From Bordetella ansorpii (GTDB taxonomy: Bacteria; Pseudomonadota; Gammaproteobacteria; Burkholderiales; Burkholderiaceae_B), in contig NZ_FKIF01000002.1 in assembly GCF_900078705.1 (NCBI RefSeq), positions 682,001 to 746,000 on the forward strand: 64,000 nucleotides of DNA. The letters are read 5' to 3'. Shown one piece after another: positions 40,604 through 50,119 of the stretch. Each line of letters begins with the position of its first letter. Position 1 is the stretch's first letter. The notes beneath the pieces are model-generated. The model saw only the letters and a program-made list of their open reading frames with translations. It made no database searches and had not been told where the DNA came from. The position numbers and the translations under genes are program-made.

Positions 40604-43225
40604 CTACGCCGACAGCGACTGCAACGCCTCGGCCGAATGGCTGAAATACCGCCGGCTGATTTCATCGGACAGCGCGCCCGACGCCGTTTCCATCTGATGC
40701 GCCAGCGTCAGCACCGTGTCGTACCGGCCATCGTCGCCGCGCTGGCACAGCGCGGCCAGCGAACAGCCGGTATCGGGCGGCGGCAGCAGGCCCAGCAGGT
40801 CTTCGGCAGGCCCCGCCGCACTGGCGGGCAGGCGCGGCAGATGATCGTGCAGCCGTCCCAGCGTGCAGGCCGCCGACCGTGGATTGGCGGGGTCCAGCAC
40901 CAGCAGGTTCAAGAGCGCGGGAATCTCGTGGCGGCCCTGGTAATAGGCGCGATACGTGATGGTGCTGTCGTACAGGTTCAGCAGCAGGCTGAAGCCGCCT
41001 TCGCGCAGCACGGCATTCTGCACGAACATGGCCTTGAGCAGGCTGGCCATGGCGCCCAGGCGCTCGGTATGGCGGCCGATGGTCAGCAGGCGCCAGCCGT
41101 CGTCGCGCGTCATGTGATCGGACTGCGCGCCGGTGATGGCCGACAACTGCCGGCTCAGGCGCCGCAGGCCGCGCAGCACGTCCGACGCCGTGCGTTGGGG
41201 ACGTAGCGGCGCCTTGCTCTCGCCGGCCTCGGGCTCCAGGCCATCCGCGGGCGCGTCTTCCTCGGTCAGCCGGCTGCGGTAGCGTTCGCCGGCCTTCACG
41301 ATCAGGTTCCAGTGCTCAGGCGACAGGCGGTCGCGGATCTGGCCGGCGGCATGGCTCATGGCCGCCAGGTTGCGGCTGAATCCGCGTTGCGGATCTTCCG
41401 AGGCCAGCTCGGCCACCAGCGTGTGCTCGAACACGCGCAGCGAACGCGGCAACGCCGCCGGCACCAGGCCGCCGCGCACGCACAGGCCGGCCAGCGCGTC
41501 GAAGATGGGCTCGGGATTGTCCAGGTCGCCGTTGATCCAGGTCAGCGTCTGCGCGGCCAGCCGCACGTCGCATTCGATGCGTTCGGCGTAGCGGCCCATC
41601 CAGAACAGATTCTCGGCCGCGCGGCTGGAGACCGGGCGGCGCGCGTGCGCGATGTCTTCCGGATGCATGCGCGCGGGCAGCATCGAGAACAGGTCCACCG
41701 TGCCCGACGTGGTGACCCAGGTGTCCAGGCTGCTGCCGCCGCGCTGCATCGACACCACCTGCTGCTGGCGGCTGGCGATGCGCGTCAGGCCGCCGGGCAG
41801 GATGCGCCACCCGCCTTCGCCATCGGCGATGGCGAACACCCGCACCATGGCCGCGCGCGGCACGATGTGGCCAGCCGTCCAGGTGGGCGCCTGCGACAGC
41901 GGCAGGTAGTCCTGCACGGTAAAGGCGTCGGGGTCGGCCTCGATGCGTGCGCGCAGCGCGGCAAGCTCCGCCGCGCCCGTATCGCTGCCGATCAGCGGCT
42001 CGAAGGCCGCGCGCTGGCGGCTGCCCGGATAGGTGGCCTTGATGACGCTGCGGCCCAGCAGCGGCAGGGCCTGTTCGCGCGCGGCGGTCTCGCCGCACCA
42101 CCAGGAAGGCAGCGAGGGCAGCAGCGGCTCTTCGCCCAGCAGGCGGCGGCCGATGGCCGGCAGGAAGCCGTTGATGGCGGGCGATTCCAGGAATCCCGTG
42201 CCCAGCGAGTTGGCCACCAGCACATTGCCGGCGCGCATCACCTGCAGCAGTCCCGGCACGCCCAGCGCCGAGTCGCTGCGCAGTTCCAGCGGATCGCAGA
42301 AGTCGTCGTCCAGGCGGCGCACCACCGCATGCACGCGCTCCAGCCCATGCAGGGTCTTCAGGAACAACTGGTCGTCGCGCACCGTCAGGTCGTTGCCTTC
42401 GGCCAGCGTCAGGCCCAGATAGCGCGCCAGGTACGTCTGCTCGAAATAGGTTTCGTTGTAGGGGCCGGGCGTCAGCAGCACGATGCGCGGCGGGGTGCGG
42501 TCGGCGGGGCTGAGCCGGTGCAGCATGTCCACCAGGCCGCGGTAGCTGGCCGCCAGGTGCTGCACGCGCAGTTCCTTGAAGGCATCGGGAAACTGGCCCG
42601 AGATGCTCAGGCGGTTCTCCAGCAGGTAGCCCAGGCCCGACGGCGCCTGCGTGCGCTGCGAGACCACCCACCAGCCGCCGTCGTGGGCGCGCGCCACGTC
42701 GAAGGCGGCGATGTGCAGGTAGATGCCGCCCGGCGGCAGATGGCCGCGCAAGGGCCGCAGATAGCCGGGATGGCCGTGTACCAGCGCGGGCGGCAGCAGG
42801 CCTTCTTCCAGCAGCGTCTGGGGACCGTATATGTCGGCCAGCAGCCGGTTCAGCAGGCGCGCGCGCTGCGACAGGCCGTGCTCGATGACGCGCCAGTCGG
42901 CGTCGTCGATGATGAAGGGCAGCAGGTTCAGCGACCAGGGGCGCGAGCGTCCGTTGGCGTCGGCATACACGTTGTAGGTGGTGCCGTTCTCGCGGATCTG
43001 GCGGGCGACGTTGTCGGCGCGGTGGTCCAGTTCGCCGAAACCTTCGGTGCCCAGCAGTTCGAAGAAACGCGCCCAGGACGGGCGCAGCATGGCGCCGACG
43101 CCGTTCTCCGCGTCGGCGGGCACGCGCAATTCGTCGTAGTGCCCCGGGCGGTGCGGCAGGGCCGCATGCGCCGCCAGGGAGGCGACGTCGCGTGAAGGAT
43201 CGGTCTGGAAAAGCAACTGCGGCAT
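40604..43225 (-). CDS. Circularly permuted ATP-grasp / alpha-E fusion protein
   Basis: 873 residues. Residues 1-about 490 are a circularly permuted ATP-grasp type 2 domain (LRPSWARFFELLG, RQIRENGTTYNVY, VLLTPGPYNETYFEQTYLA, HAVVRRLDDDFCDPLELR). From about 535 (RAAENLFWMGRYAERIECDVR) to the end it is an alpha-E helical domain. The same two domains occur as separate proteins at 48587 and 47581, so the locus holds a fused and an unfused set. These ATP-grasp proteins are predicted amidoligases that make a peptide or modify a protein. It is last in the operon starting at 50020, 49 nt after the DUF2126 gene. Confidence 0.87.
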   Translation of the reverse strand: MPQLLFQTDPSRDVASLAAHAALPHRPGHYDELRVPADAENGVGAMLRPSWARFFELLGTEGFGELDHRADNVARQIRENGTTYNVYADANGRSRPWSLNLLPFIIDDADWRVIEHGLSQRARLLNRLLADIYGPQTLLEEGLLPPALVHGHPGYLRPLRGHLPPGGIYLHIAAFDVARAHDGGWWVVSQRTQAPSGLGYLLENRLSISGQFPDAFKELRVQHLAASYRGLVDMLHRLSPADRTPPRIVLLTPGPYNETYFEQTYLARYLGLTLAEGNDLTVRDDQLFLKTLHGLERVHAVVRRLDDDFCDPLELRSDSALGVPGLLQVMRAGNVLVANSLGTGFLESPAINGFLPAIGRRLLGEEPLLPSLPSWWCGETAAREQALPLLGRSVIKATYPGSRQRAAFEPLIGSDTGAAELAALRARIEADPDAFTVQDYLPLSQAPTWTAGHIVPRAAMVRVFAIADGEGGWRILPGGLTRIASRQQQVVSMQRGGSSLDTWVTTSGTVDLFSMLPARMHPEDIAHARRPVSSRAAENLFWMGRYAERIECDVRLAAQTLTWINGDLDNPEPIFDALAGLCVRGGLVPAALPRSLRVFEHTLVAELASEDPQRGFSRNLAAMSHAAGQIRDRLSPEHWNLIVKAGERYRSRLTEEDAPADGLEPEAGESKAPLRPQRTASDVLRGLRRLSRQLSAITGAQSDHMTRDDGWRLLTIGRHTERLGAMASLLKAMFVQNAVLREGGFSLLLNLYDSTITYRAYYQGRHEIPALLNLLVLDPANPRSAACTLGRLHDHLPRLPASAAGPAEDLLGLLPPPDTGCSLAALCQRGDDGRYDTVLTLAHQMETASGALSDEISRRYFSHSAEALQSLSA

Positions 43226-43274
43226 GGCGGTACGTGAAAGTCAGCAGGCCGGGCGCATGAGGCCCGGCCCCGGA

Positions 43275-46200
43275 TCAGTCGTGCCGCAAGTCCAGGGTGA
43301 AGGGGAACTCGCGGCCCGGTACGGCCGGCTCGGGGTTCAGGCGTCCCGGCGTATGGCCCATTCTCTGGAACCGCGCCAGCCGCCGGCTTTCCGCCTCGTA
43401 GGCGTTGATCGGCAGCACGCCCGGGTTCAGCCCGCCCGGATGTTCGACATGATACTGGCAACCGCCCAGCGAGCGCTGCGACCAGGTGTCGACGATGTCG
43501 AAGGTCAGCGGCACGTGTACCGGGATGTTGGGATGCAGCGCCGAGGGCGGCGACCAGGCCTTGTAGCGCACCCCGGCCACGAATTCGCCCGCGCGGCCGG
43601 TGGGCTGCAGGGGCAGCGCCCGGCCGTTGGCGGTGATCACGTAGCGGCTGTCGTTCAGGCCCGACACGCGCACTTCCAGGCGCTCCAGCGAGGAATCGAC
43701 GTAGCGCACGGTGCCGCCGATCATGCCTTCCTCGCCCATCACGTGCCAGGGCTCCAGCGCGCCGCGCAGTTCCAGCTGGATGCCGCGCGCGGCGATGTCG
43801 CCGTAAAGCGGGAAGCGGAACTCGAAATGCGGGGCGAACCAGGCCGCGTCGAAGGCGTAGCCGGCCTCGTTCAGGTCGGCGATGACGTCCTCGAAATCCA
43901 TGCGCACGAAGGCCGGCAGCATGAAGCGGTCGTGCAGCGCCGTGTTCCAGCGCGACAGGCGGGCCGTATAGGGCGTCTTCCAGAAGTGCGCCAGCAGGCC
44001 GCGCAGCAGCAGTTGCTGCGCCAGGCTCATCTGGGCGTGCGGGGGCATCTCGAAGGCGCGCAGCTCCAGCAGGCCCAGGCGGCCCGTGGGGCCGTCCGGC
44101 GAATACAGCTTGTCGATGCAGAACTCGGCGCGGTGCGTGTTGCCCGTGACGTCGATCAGCACGTTGCGCAGTGCCCGGTCGATCATCCAGGGCGGCACCT
44201 GGCCGCCGTTGCGGTCGAGCTGCTTGCGGATCTCCTGGATGGCGATCTCCAGTTCCAGGATCTGGTCGTTGCGGGCTTCGTCGATGCGCGGCGCCTGGCT
44301 GCTGGGACCGATGAACAGGCCCGAGAACAGATACGACAGCGAAGGGTGGTTGATCCAGTAGGACAGCAGGCTGACCAGCACGTCGGGCCGGCGCAGGAAC
44401 GGGCTGTCGGCCGGCGTCCTGCCGCCCAGCACGAAATGGTTGCCGCCGCCCGTGCCGGTGTGCTTGCCGTCCACCATGAACTTCTCGGGGCACAGTCGCG
44501 TCTGGAAGGCGGCCTCGTACAGGAACTCGGTATGGTCGACCAACTCGTCCCAATTGGACGCGGGATGGATGTTGACCTCGATGACGCCGGGGTCGGGCGT
44601 GACCTGCAGCACCTTCAGGCGCGGATCGCGCGGGGGCTGGTAGCCCTCGAGCACGATGCGCAGGCCCAGCCGGGCGGTGGTGGTTTCGACCGCGGCCAGC
44701 AGTTCCAGGTAGTCTTCCAGGCGCTGCAGGGGCGGCATGAAGACGTACAGCACGCCGTTGCGCGCCTCGGCGCACAGGGCGGTGCGGGTGATCCACGAAG
44801 CGGATTCGAAGCGGTCGGGGCGGCGCTCCAGGGGCAGGTTCTGCGCCGAACCCGGGACTTGTCCGCCGGGCGCGCCTTGCCCGGAGCCCGCTGCCGCGCC
44901 GTTGCCGCCGCGCTGGCCCGCCGCGTCGCCCCGCACGGCGCTGCTGGCCGAGCCGGGGTAGCCTGCATGCGCGGCCATGCCGCGTTGCTGCGGCCGCAGT
45001 TCGGCCGGCCCGGGCAGCGGACGCCGCGCATCGAAGGGATCGCGGTCCAGCACCATCGGCCGGTCGGTATCCGAGACCCATGGCAGCGAATCCAGCGGCA
45101 GGCGATAGCCCATCGGCGAATCGCCCGGGAACAGGTACATGCGCTCTTCGCGGAAGAACCACGGGCCGGTGACCCACGACGGGCCGCTCAGCGCGGGCCC
45201 TTCGCCGCGTTTCAGGGGCAGGGCGTAGCCCACCACCTTGTCCAGTTTCTGCTCGAACACGCGGCGCAGGCGGTCGCGTTCCAGTTCGTCGTCCAGGCGG
45301 GCGTCGAAGGGATCCACGTTGACGGGCAGGCGGCGTTCGCGCCACAGGAAATAGAAGACGTCTTCATAACCCGGCTGCACGTGGTCGGCCGGCAGGCCCA
45401 ACTGGGCGCACAGATCGAGGATGAAGCGGCGCGCGTCGGCCTCGGTGTGGCGGCCCGGCTTGCGCTCGTCGGCGAACAGCGAGGGGTCGGCCCAGCAGGG
45501 CTGGCCGTCCTCGCGCCAATAGATCGACAGCGCCCAGCGCGGCAGTTGCTCGCCCGGATACCACTTGCCCTGGCCGAAATGCAGGAAGCCGCCGCTGCCG
45601 TAGCGTTCGCGCAGCCGCTGCACCAGTTCGATGGCGTAGCCGCGCTTGGTGGGGCCCAGCGCGGCGGTGTTCCATTCGGCCGCGTCGCGGTCGGTGGTGG
45701 CCACGAAGGTGGGTTCGCCACCCTGGGTCAGCCGAACGTCCTGGCGGTCCAGCGCGTCGTCGATGTGATGGCCCAGGTCCTTGATGGCCTGCCATTGCTC
45801 GGTGCTGTAGGGCTTGGTGACGCGCGGCGATTCGAAGATGCGCGTCACTTCCATGGCGTGCTCGAACTCGACCTCGCATTCGTCCACCGCGCCGGTGACG
45901 GGCGCGGCGCTGCCCGGTTCGGGCGTGGCGGCCAGCGGAATGTGGCCTTCGCCCGCCAGCAGGCCCGAGGTCGGGTCCAGCCCGATCCAGCCGGCGCCCG
46001 GCAGGAACACCTCGCACCAGGCGTGCAGGTCGGTGAAATCGGTCTCGGCGCCGCTGGGGCCGTCCAGCGACTTCACGTCGGGGGTCAACTGGATCAGGTA
46101 GCCGGACACGAAGCGCGCGGCCAGGCCCAGGTGGCGCAGCGCCTGCACCAGCAGCCAGCCCGAGTCGCGGCACGAACCCGCGGCGCGTGCCAGCGTTTCC

Positions 46201-46709
46201 TCCGGCGTCTGCACGCCGGGCTCCATGCGGATCAGGTAGCGGATTTCCTTGTGCACCTGCTGGTTCAGCCCGACCAGGAAATCGACGGTGCGCTGCTCGC
46301 TGGCATCCACCCGGGTCAGGAAGTCGGCCAGGCGAGGGGTGAGGGGATCGGGCTTCAGATAGGGCGCCAGGTCGCGTTCCAGCGCCTCGTCGTAGACGAA
46401 CGGATAGTTCTCGGCCGACGACTCGAGGAAGAAGTCGAACGGGTTGTACACCGCCATCTCGGCGACCAGGTCGACCGTGATCTTGAATTCCCGCGTCCGG
46501 CCCGGGAAGTTCAGGCGCGCCAGATAGTTGGAATAGGGATCCTGCTGCCAGTTCAGGAAGTATTCCGAAGGCTCGATCTTCAGCGAATACGACAGGATGG
46601 GCGTGCGGCAATGCGGGGCGGGGCGCAGGCGCAGCACCTGCGCCGACAGGCTCACCAAGCGGTCGTACCGGTATTGCGTCACATGCTTCAGCGCTACGTG
46701 AATCGTCAC
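43275..46709 (-). CDS. Large transglutaminase-like / DUF2126 protein
   Basis: 1144 residues. An N-terminal beta-sandwich (LKHVTQYRYDRLVSLSAQVLRLRP) leads into a transglutaminase core with Cys in GSCRDSGWLLVQALRHLG, His in DLHAWCEVFLPG and Asp in GLDPTSGLLAG. The remaining 800 residues are DUF2126 (VRLTQGGEPTFVATTDRDAAEWN, HTGTGGGNHFVLGG, CQYHVEHPGG). A Gly/Ala/Gln-rich low-complexity linker lies around residues 570-620. No membrane segment is seen. It lies between the smaller transglutaminase gene (55-nt gap) and the ATP-grasp/alpha-E fusion. Predicted peptidase partner of the amidoligases. Confidence 0.86.
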   Translation of the reverse strand: MTIHVALKHVTQYRYDRLVSLSAQVLRLRPAPHCRTPILSYSLKIEPSEYFLNWQQDPYSNYLARLNFPGRTREFKITVDLVAEMAVYNPFDFFLESSAENYPFVYDEALERDLAPYLKPDPLTPRLADFLTRVDASEQRTVDFLVGLNQQVHKEIRYLIRMEPGVQTPEETLARAAGSCRDSGWLLVQALRHLGLAARFVSGYLIQLTPDVKSLDGPSGAETDFTDLHAWCEVFLPGAGWIGLDPTSGLLAGEGHIPLAATPEPGSAAPVTGAVDECEVEFEHAMEVTRIFESPRVTKPYSTEQWQAIKDLGHHIDDALDRQDVRLTQGGEPTFVATTDRDAAEWNTAALGPTKRGYAIELVQRLRERYGSGGFLHFGQGKWYPGEQLPRWALSIYWREDGQPCWADPSLFADERKPGRHTEADARRFILDLCAQLGLPADHVQPGYEDVFYFLWRERRLPVNVDPFDARLDDELERDRLRRVFEQKLDKVVGYALPLKRGEGPALSGPSWVTGPWFFREERMYLFPGDSPMGYRLPLDSLPWVSDTDRPMVLDRDPFDARRPLPGPAELRPQQRGMAAHAGYPGSASSAVRGDAAGQRGGNGAAAGSGQGAPGGQVPGSAQNLPLERRPDRFESASWITRTALCAEARNGVLYVFMPPLQRLEDYLELLAAVETTTARLGLRIVLEGYQPPRDPRLKVLQVTPDPGVIEVNIHPASNWDELVDHTEFLYEAAFQTRLCPEKFMVDGKHTGTGGGNHFVLGGRTPADSPFLRRPDVLVSLLSYWINHPSLSYLFSGLFIGPSSQAPRIDEARNDQILELEIAIQEIRKQLDRNGGQVPPWMIDRALRNVLIDVTGNTHRAEFCIDKLYSPDGPTGRLGLLELRAFEMPPHAQMSLAQQLLLRGLLAHFWKTPYTARLSRWNTALHDRFMLPAFVRMDFEDVIADLNEAGYAFDAAWFAPHFEFRFPLYGDIAARGIQLELRGALEPWHVMGEEGMIGGTVRYVDSSLERLEVRVSGLNDSRYVITANGRALPLQPTGRAGEFVAGVRYKAWSPPSALHPNIPVHVPLTFDIVDTWSQRSLGGCQYHVEHPGGLNPGVLPINAYEAESRRLARFQRMGHTPGRLNPEPAVPGREFPFTLDLRHD

Positions 46710-46764
46710 AAGGCTCTCCGGGCGGGGGCGGTGCGAGGGATTGGATACCAGTGTCTTGACGGCT

Positions 46765-47568
46765 TTATTGCTGCCGCACGTCGATCTGTACGGAAACGCT
46801 CATCGACTCTTCGCCGCCGCCGTTGCGCACGCCGCGCACCGGCGAAGCCGAATCGTAGTCGCGCGCCACCGCCAGCCGGCAATGCCGGTCGGAGGCGAAG
46901 GCGCGGTTGGTGATGTCCAGGCTGGTCCAGCCGGCGTCGGGCAGCCATATGTCGGCCCAGGCGTGGCTGGCCGCCACGTCGCCCGCCGTGTAGTAGTAGC
47001 CGCTGACGTAGCGGCCCGGCACCCCCAGCCCGCGCACGCAGGCCAGGAACAGGTGCACGTGGTCCTGGCACACGCCGTGGCCCAGCGCCAGCACCTCGCC
47101 CGCGGCGGTGGTGACGTCGGTGATGCCCGGTTCGTAGGCGACGCGTTCGCAGATGGCCTCGGCCAGCGCCATCACGTCGGCGGGCCGGGTCAGGCCGTCG
47201 GGCACGGCGTCGCGGCAGAACTGCGCGATGGTCTCGTCGCTTTGGGTCAGCCGGGTGGGTACGCAATAGGCGTGCAGCGGCAGGCGGCTTTCCTCCCCGC
47301 CATGGATCTGGCCGTCCCGCAGCGGATCGATCTCGATCTGGCCGGTCACGCGGATCTCGATCTCGCTGTGCGGCTTGTTCAGCACCAGCGTGTGCGTGAC
47401 GTTGCCATAGGCGTCCACCTGTTCTTCGAGCGGGCCGGGCGCGGCGATGTGCCAGCGCAGCGCGCGCTGGTGGTCGTCCGGGCGCGGCGTCAGGCGCAGG
47501 GTCTGGATGGTGTAGCTGACCGGCGAGGTGTAGCGGTAGCGGGTGGTGTGCTTGATCAGATGCTTCAT
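46765..47568 (-). CDS. Transglutaminase-like protease
   Basis: 267 residues. The N-terminal beta-sandwich begins HLIKHTTRYRYTSPVSYTIQTLRLTPR. The catalytic triad is visible: Cys in GHGVCQDHVHLFLACVRGLG, His in AASHAWADIWLP and Asp in WTSLDITN. It begins 12 nt after the stop of the alpha-E gene and is clearly part of the same operon. A paralogue is present in the Anbu half at 34995. Confidence 0.87.
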   Translation of the reverse strand: MKHLIKHTTRYRYTSPVSYTIQTLRLTPRPDDHQRALRWHIAAPGPLEEQVDAYGNVTHTLVLNKPHSEIEIRVTGQIEIDPLRDGQIHGGEESRLPLHAYCVPTRLTQSDETIAQFCRDAVPDGLTRPADVMALAEAICERVAYEPGITDVTTAAGEVLALGHGVCQDHVHLFLACVRGLGVPGRYVSGYYYTAGDVAASHAWADIWLPDAGWTSLDITNRAFASDRHCRLAVARDYDSASPVRGVRNGGGEESMSVSVQIDVRQQ

Positions 47569-47580
47569 GGGGCTCTCCGG

Positions 47581-48549
47581 TCAGGCCGACAGCGGCACCA
47601 GGAAATCCTGGCTGATGCGGTTGCCCAGGTCGTTGATGCGGGCCAGGAACCGTTCCAGGAAGCGGTGCAGCCCGCCGCGCAGGATGTCCTCGACCCGGCC
47701 GTACTCCAGTTCCGCGCGCATCATGCCGGCTCGGCGCTGCGTCTCGGCCGAACGGCCGTTGGACACCTGCGCCAGATCGTCGGCCAGCGCGCTGACCGAC
47801 GCCAGCAGCGAGCGTGGCATGTCGCCGCGCAGGATCAGCAGCTCGGCCACGCGGTCGGGCGTGATGACGTCGCGGTACACCTTGCGGTAGATCTCCAGGC
47901 CGGACACCGAACTGAGCAGCGCCGACCAGCGGTAGAACTCGCTGTACAGGCCGCTGCCGGGCGGCGGGTCGGCGCGCGCGCCGCCGTCCTCGTCGCGTTC
48001 GTGGAACTTCACGTCCAGCATGCGGGCGGTGTTGTCGGCGCGCTCCAGGTTCATGCCGATGCGCAGGAAGTGCAGGGCCTCGTCGTCGAGCATGGTGCCC
48101 AGCGTGACGCCGCGCGCCAGGTGCGAACGGAACTTCACCCATTCGAAGAACTCACCGGGATTGCGCTCGGGCAGGCCGTGGTCCAGGTGCTTGAGCAGGT
48201 CGAGCCAGGTGGTGTTGTAGGTTTCCCAGACCTCGGTGGTCAGGCTGCCGCGCACCGCGCGGGCGTTCTCGCGCGCGGCGCGCAGGCACGAATAGATGGA
48301 CGAGGGGTTCTGCGCCTCGCGGACCATGTAATGCAGCACGTCCTGCGGCGTGACGCCGCTGTAGCGCGTGTCGTACCCGCCCTGCAGCTCGGAGATGCGC
48401 AGCACGGCGCGCCACGAGCCTTCCAGGGTCTGTGCGTCCTGCGGCAGCAGGGACATCTGCAGGTTCACGTCCAGCATGCGCGCGGTGTTCTCGGCGCGCT
48501 CGATGTGGCGGCACATCCAGAATAGATTGTCGGCGGTGCGGCTCAGCAT
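47581..48549 (-). CDS. Alpha-E domain protein
   Basis: 322 residues from MLSRTADNLFWMCRHIERAE, the family N-terminus; an open frame further upstream is a shadow of the ATP-grasp gene. The alpha-E domain is all-helical, of unknown catalytic role, and always travels with circularly permuted ATP-grasp proteins, as here (37 nt after the ATP-grasp stop). Repeated ERADNTARMLDV-type motifs occur near the N-terminus and around residue 170. Confidence 0.87.
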   Translation of the reverse strand: MLSRTADNLFWMCRHIERAENTARMLDVNLQMSLLPQDAQTLEGSWRAVLRISELQGGYDTRYSGVTPQDVLHYMVREAQNPSSIYSCLRAARENARAVRGSLTTEVWETYNTTWLDLLKHLDHGLPERNPGEFFEWVKFRSHLARGVTLGTMLDDEALHFLRIGMNLERADNTARMLDVKFHERDEDGGARADPPPGSGLYSEFYRWSALLSSVSGLEIYRKVYRDVITPDRVAELLILRGDMPRSLLASVSALADDLAQVSNGRSAETQRRAGMMRAELEYGRVEDILRGGLHRFLERFLARINDLGNRISQDFLVPLSA

Positions 48550-48586
48550 GGGGATCTCCAGCCTGCGTAGATTTTGAGCATGGTCA

Positions 48587-50020
48587 TCAGTCTTCCAGCA
48601 CCCAGGTGTCCTTGGTGCCGCCGCCCTGGCTGCTGTTGACCACCAGCGAGCCTTCGACCAGCGCCACGCGGCACAGGCCGCCCGGCACGGTGCGGATGTC
48701 CTTGCCGCACAGCACGTAGGGCCGCAGGTCGACGTGGCGCGGGGCCACGCCCGATTCCACGTAGGTGGGGATGGTCGACAACGCCAGCGTGGGCTGGGCG
48801 ATGTAGTTTGAGGGATTGGCGCGCACGCGGTCCCTGAAGGCATCGACCTGGGCGCGGGTGGACGACGGGCCGACCAGCATGCCGTAGCCGCCCGCGCCAT
48901 GCACTTCCTTGACCACCAGTTCGTGCATGTTGGCCAGCACGTGCGACAGCTCGTTGGGCCGAGAGCACTGCCAGGTGGGCACGTTGGACAGGATCGGCTC
49001 TTCGTTCAGGTAGAAGCGGATCATGTCGGGCACGTACAGGTACGTGGACTTGTCGTCGGCGATGCCGGTGCCGATGGCGTTGGCCAGCGTGACGCGGCCG
49101 GCGCGGTACACCGACAGCAGGCCCGGCACGCCCAGCACCGAATCGGCGCGGAACGACAGCGGATCCATGAAGTCGTCGTCCAGCCGGCGGTAGATCACGT
49201 CCACCCGCCTGGGGCCCCGCGTGGTGCGCATGTAGACGGTGTTCTGCTCGACGAACAGGTCCTGTCCCTCGACCAGCTCCACGCCCATCTGCTGGGCCAG
49301 GAAGGCATGCTCGAAGTACGCCGAGTTGTACATGCCCGGCGTCAGCACCACCACGGTGGGGTCGTCGATGCTGCGCGCGGCGACCTCGCGCAGGTTGTCC
49401 AGCAGCAGGTCGGGATAGTGGGCGACGGGCTCGACCTTCACGCGCGAGAACACGTCGGGCATCAGCCGCATCGACATCTTGCGGTTTTCCAGCATGTACG
49501 ACACGCCGGACGGCACGCGCAGGTTGTCTTCCAGCACGTAGAAATCGCCCTGGCCGGCGCGCACGATGTCCACCCCGGCCACGTGGCAGTAGATATCCTC
49601 GGCCACGTCGATGTCCTGCATCTCGGGACGGTACTGGGCGTTGAGGAACACCTGCTCGGCCGGCACCACGCCCGCGCGCACGATGTCGTGCCCGTGGTAG
49701 ATGTCGTGGATGAACATGTTCAGCGCGCGCACGCGCTGCTTCAACCCCAGGTCGAGGCGCTGCCATTCGTCGGCGGGGATGATGCGGGGGATGAGATCGA
49801 ACGGGATCAGGCGCTCGGTGCCGGCCGCGTCGCCAGCCACCGAGAAGGTGATGCCGACGCGCCGGAAACTGAGGTCGGCCTCGAGTTGCCTGGCCGCCAT
49901 GACGTCGGCGGGCTGCTGCGCCAGCCATTCGGCATAGGCGCGGTACTGGGGACGCACGTTTCCTTGGCCGTCGAGCATCTCGTCGTAGGCCGCCGGGGGG
50001 CGGGGTGCAGCGTCGTGCAT
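48587..50020 (-). CDS. Circularly permuted ATP-grasp protein
   Basis: 477 residues. Start set at MHDAAPRPPAAYDEML, preceded by AAAGGAGGAGCC. Landmarks are RRVGITFSVAGD, RVRALNMFIHDIYHG, VLTPGMYNSAYFEHAFLAQQMG, DVIYRRLDDDFMDPLSFR, GTGIADDKSTYLYVPDMI and the final VNSSQGGGTKDTWVLED. Type 2 circularly permuted ATP-grasp enzymes are predicted amidoligases that join a carboxylate and an amine using ATP. First gene of a five-gene operon (ATP-grasp, alpha-E, transglutaminase, DUF2126, fusion), behind a sigma54 promoter. Confidence 0.9.
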   Translation of the reverse strand: MHDAAPRPPAAYDEMLDGQGNVRPQYRAYAEWLAQQPADVMAARQLEADLSFRRVGITFSVAGDAAGTERLIPFDLIPRIIPADEWQRLDLGLKQRVRALNMFIHDIYHGHDIVRAGVVPAEQVFLNAQYRPEMQDIDVAEDIYCHVAGVDIVRAGQGDFYVLEDNLRVPSGVSYMLENRKMSMRLMPDVFSRVKVEPVAHYPDLLLDNLREVAARSIDDPTVVVLTPGMYNSAYFEHAFLAQQMGVELVEGQDLFVEQNTVYMRTTRGPRRVDVIYRRLDDDFMDPLSFRADSVLGVPGLLSVYRAGRVTLANAIGTGIADDKSTYLYVPDMIRFYLNEEPILSNVPTWQCSRPNELSHVLANMHELVVKEVHGAGGYGMLVGPSSTRAQVDAFRDRVRANPSNYIAQPTLALSTIPTYVESGVAPRHVDLRPYVLCGKDIRTVPGGLCRVALVEGSLVVNSSQGGGTKDTWVLED

Positions 50021-50102
50021 GGCTCCTCCTTTATGCGCGCCGGACGACGCCCGGCCACGCCCGTCCTTTGCCGGGGACGGTACATGATCACCCATTATGC
50101 CT

Positions 50103-50119
50103 AGCAACCCGCATGCCAG
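50103..50119 (-). promoter_or_regulatory. Sigma54 (-24/-12) promoter of the ATP-grasp operon
   Basis: On the minus strand CTGGCATGCGGGTTGCT: TGGC at -24, TTGC at -12, with the required GG-N10-GC spacing. Transcription would start near 50092, about 70 nt before the ATG. Confidence 0.78.

Noticed and set aside
43224-46913. 1229-codon plus-strand open frame
   Set aside because: Antisense shadow of the DUF2126 gene, kept open by high GC third positions; composition is Gly/Ala/Gln/Val/His-rich with no domain.
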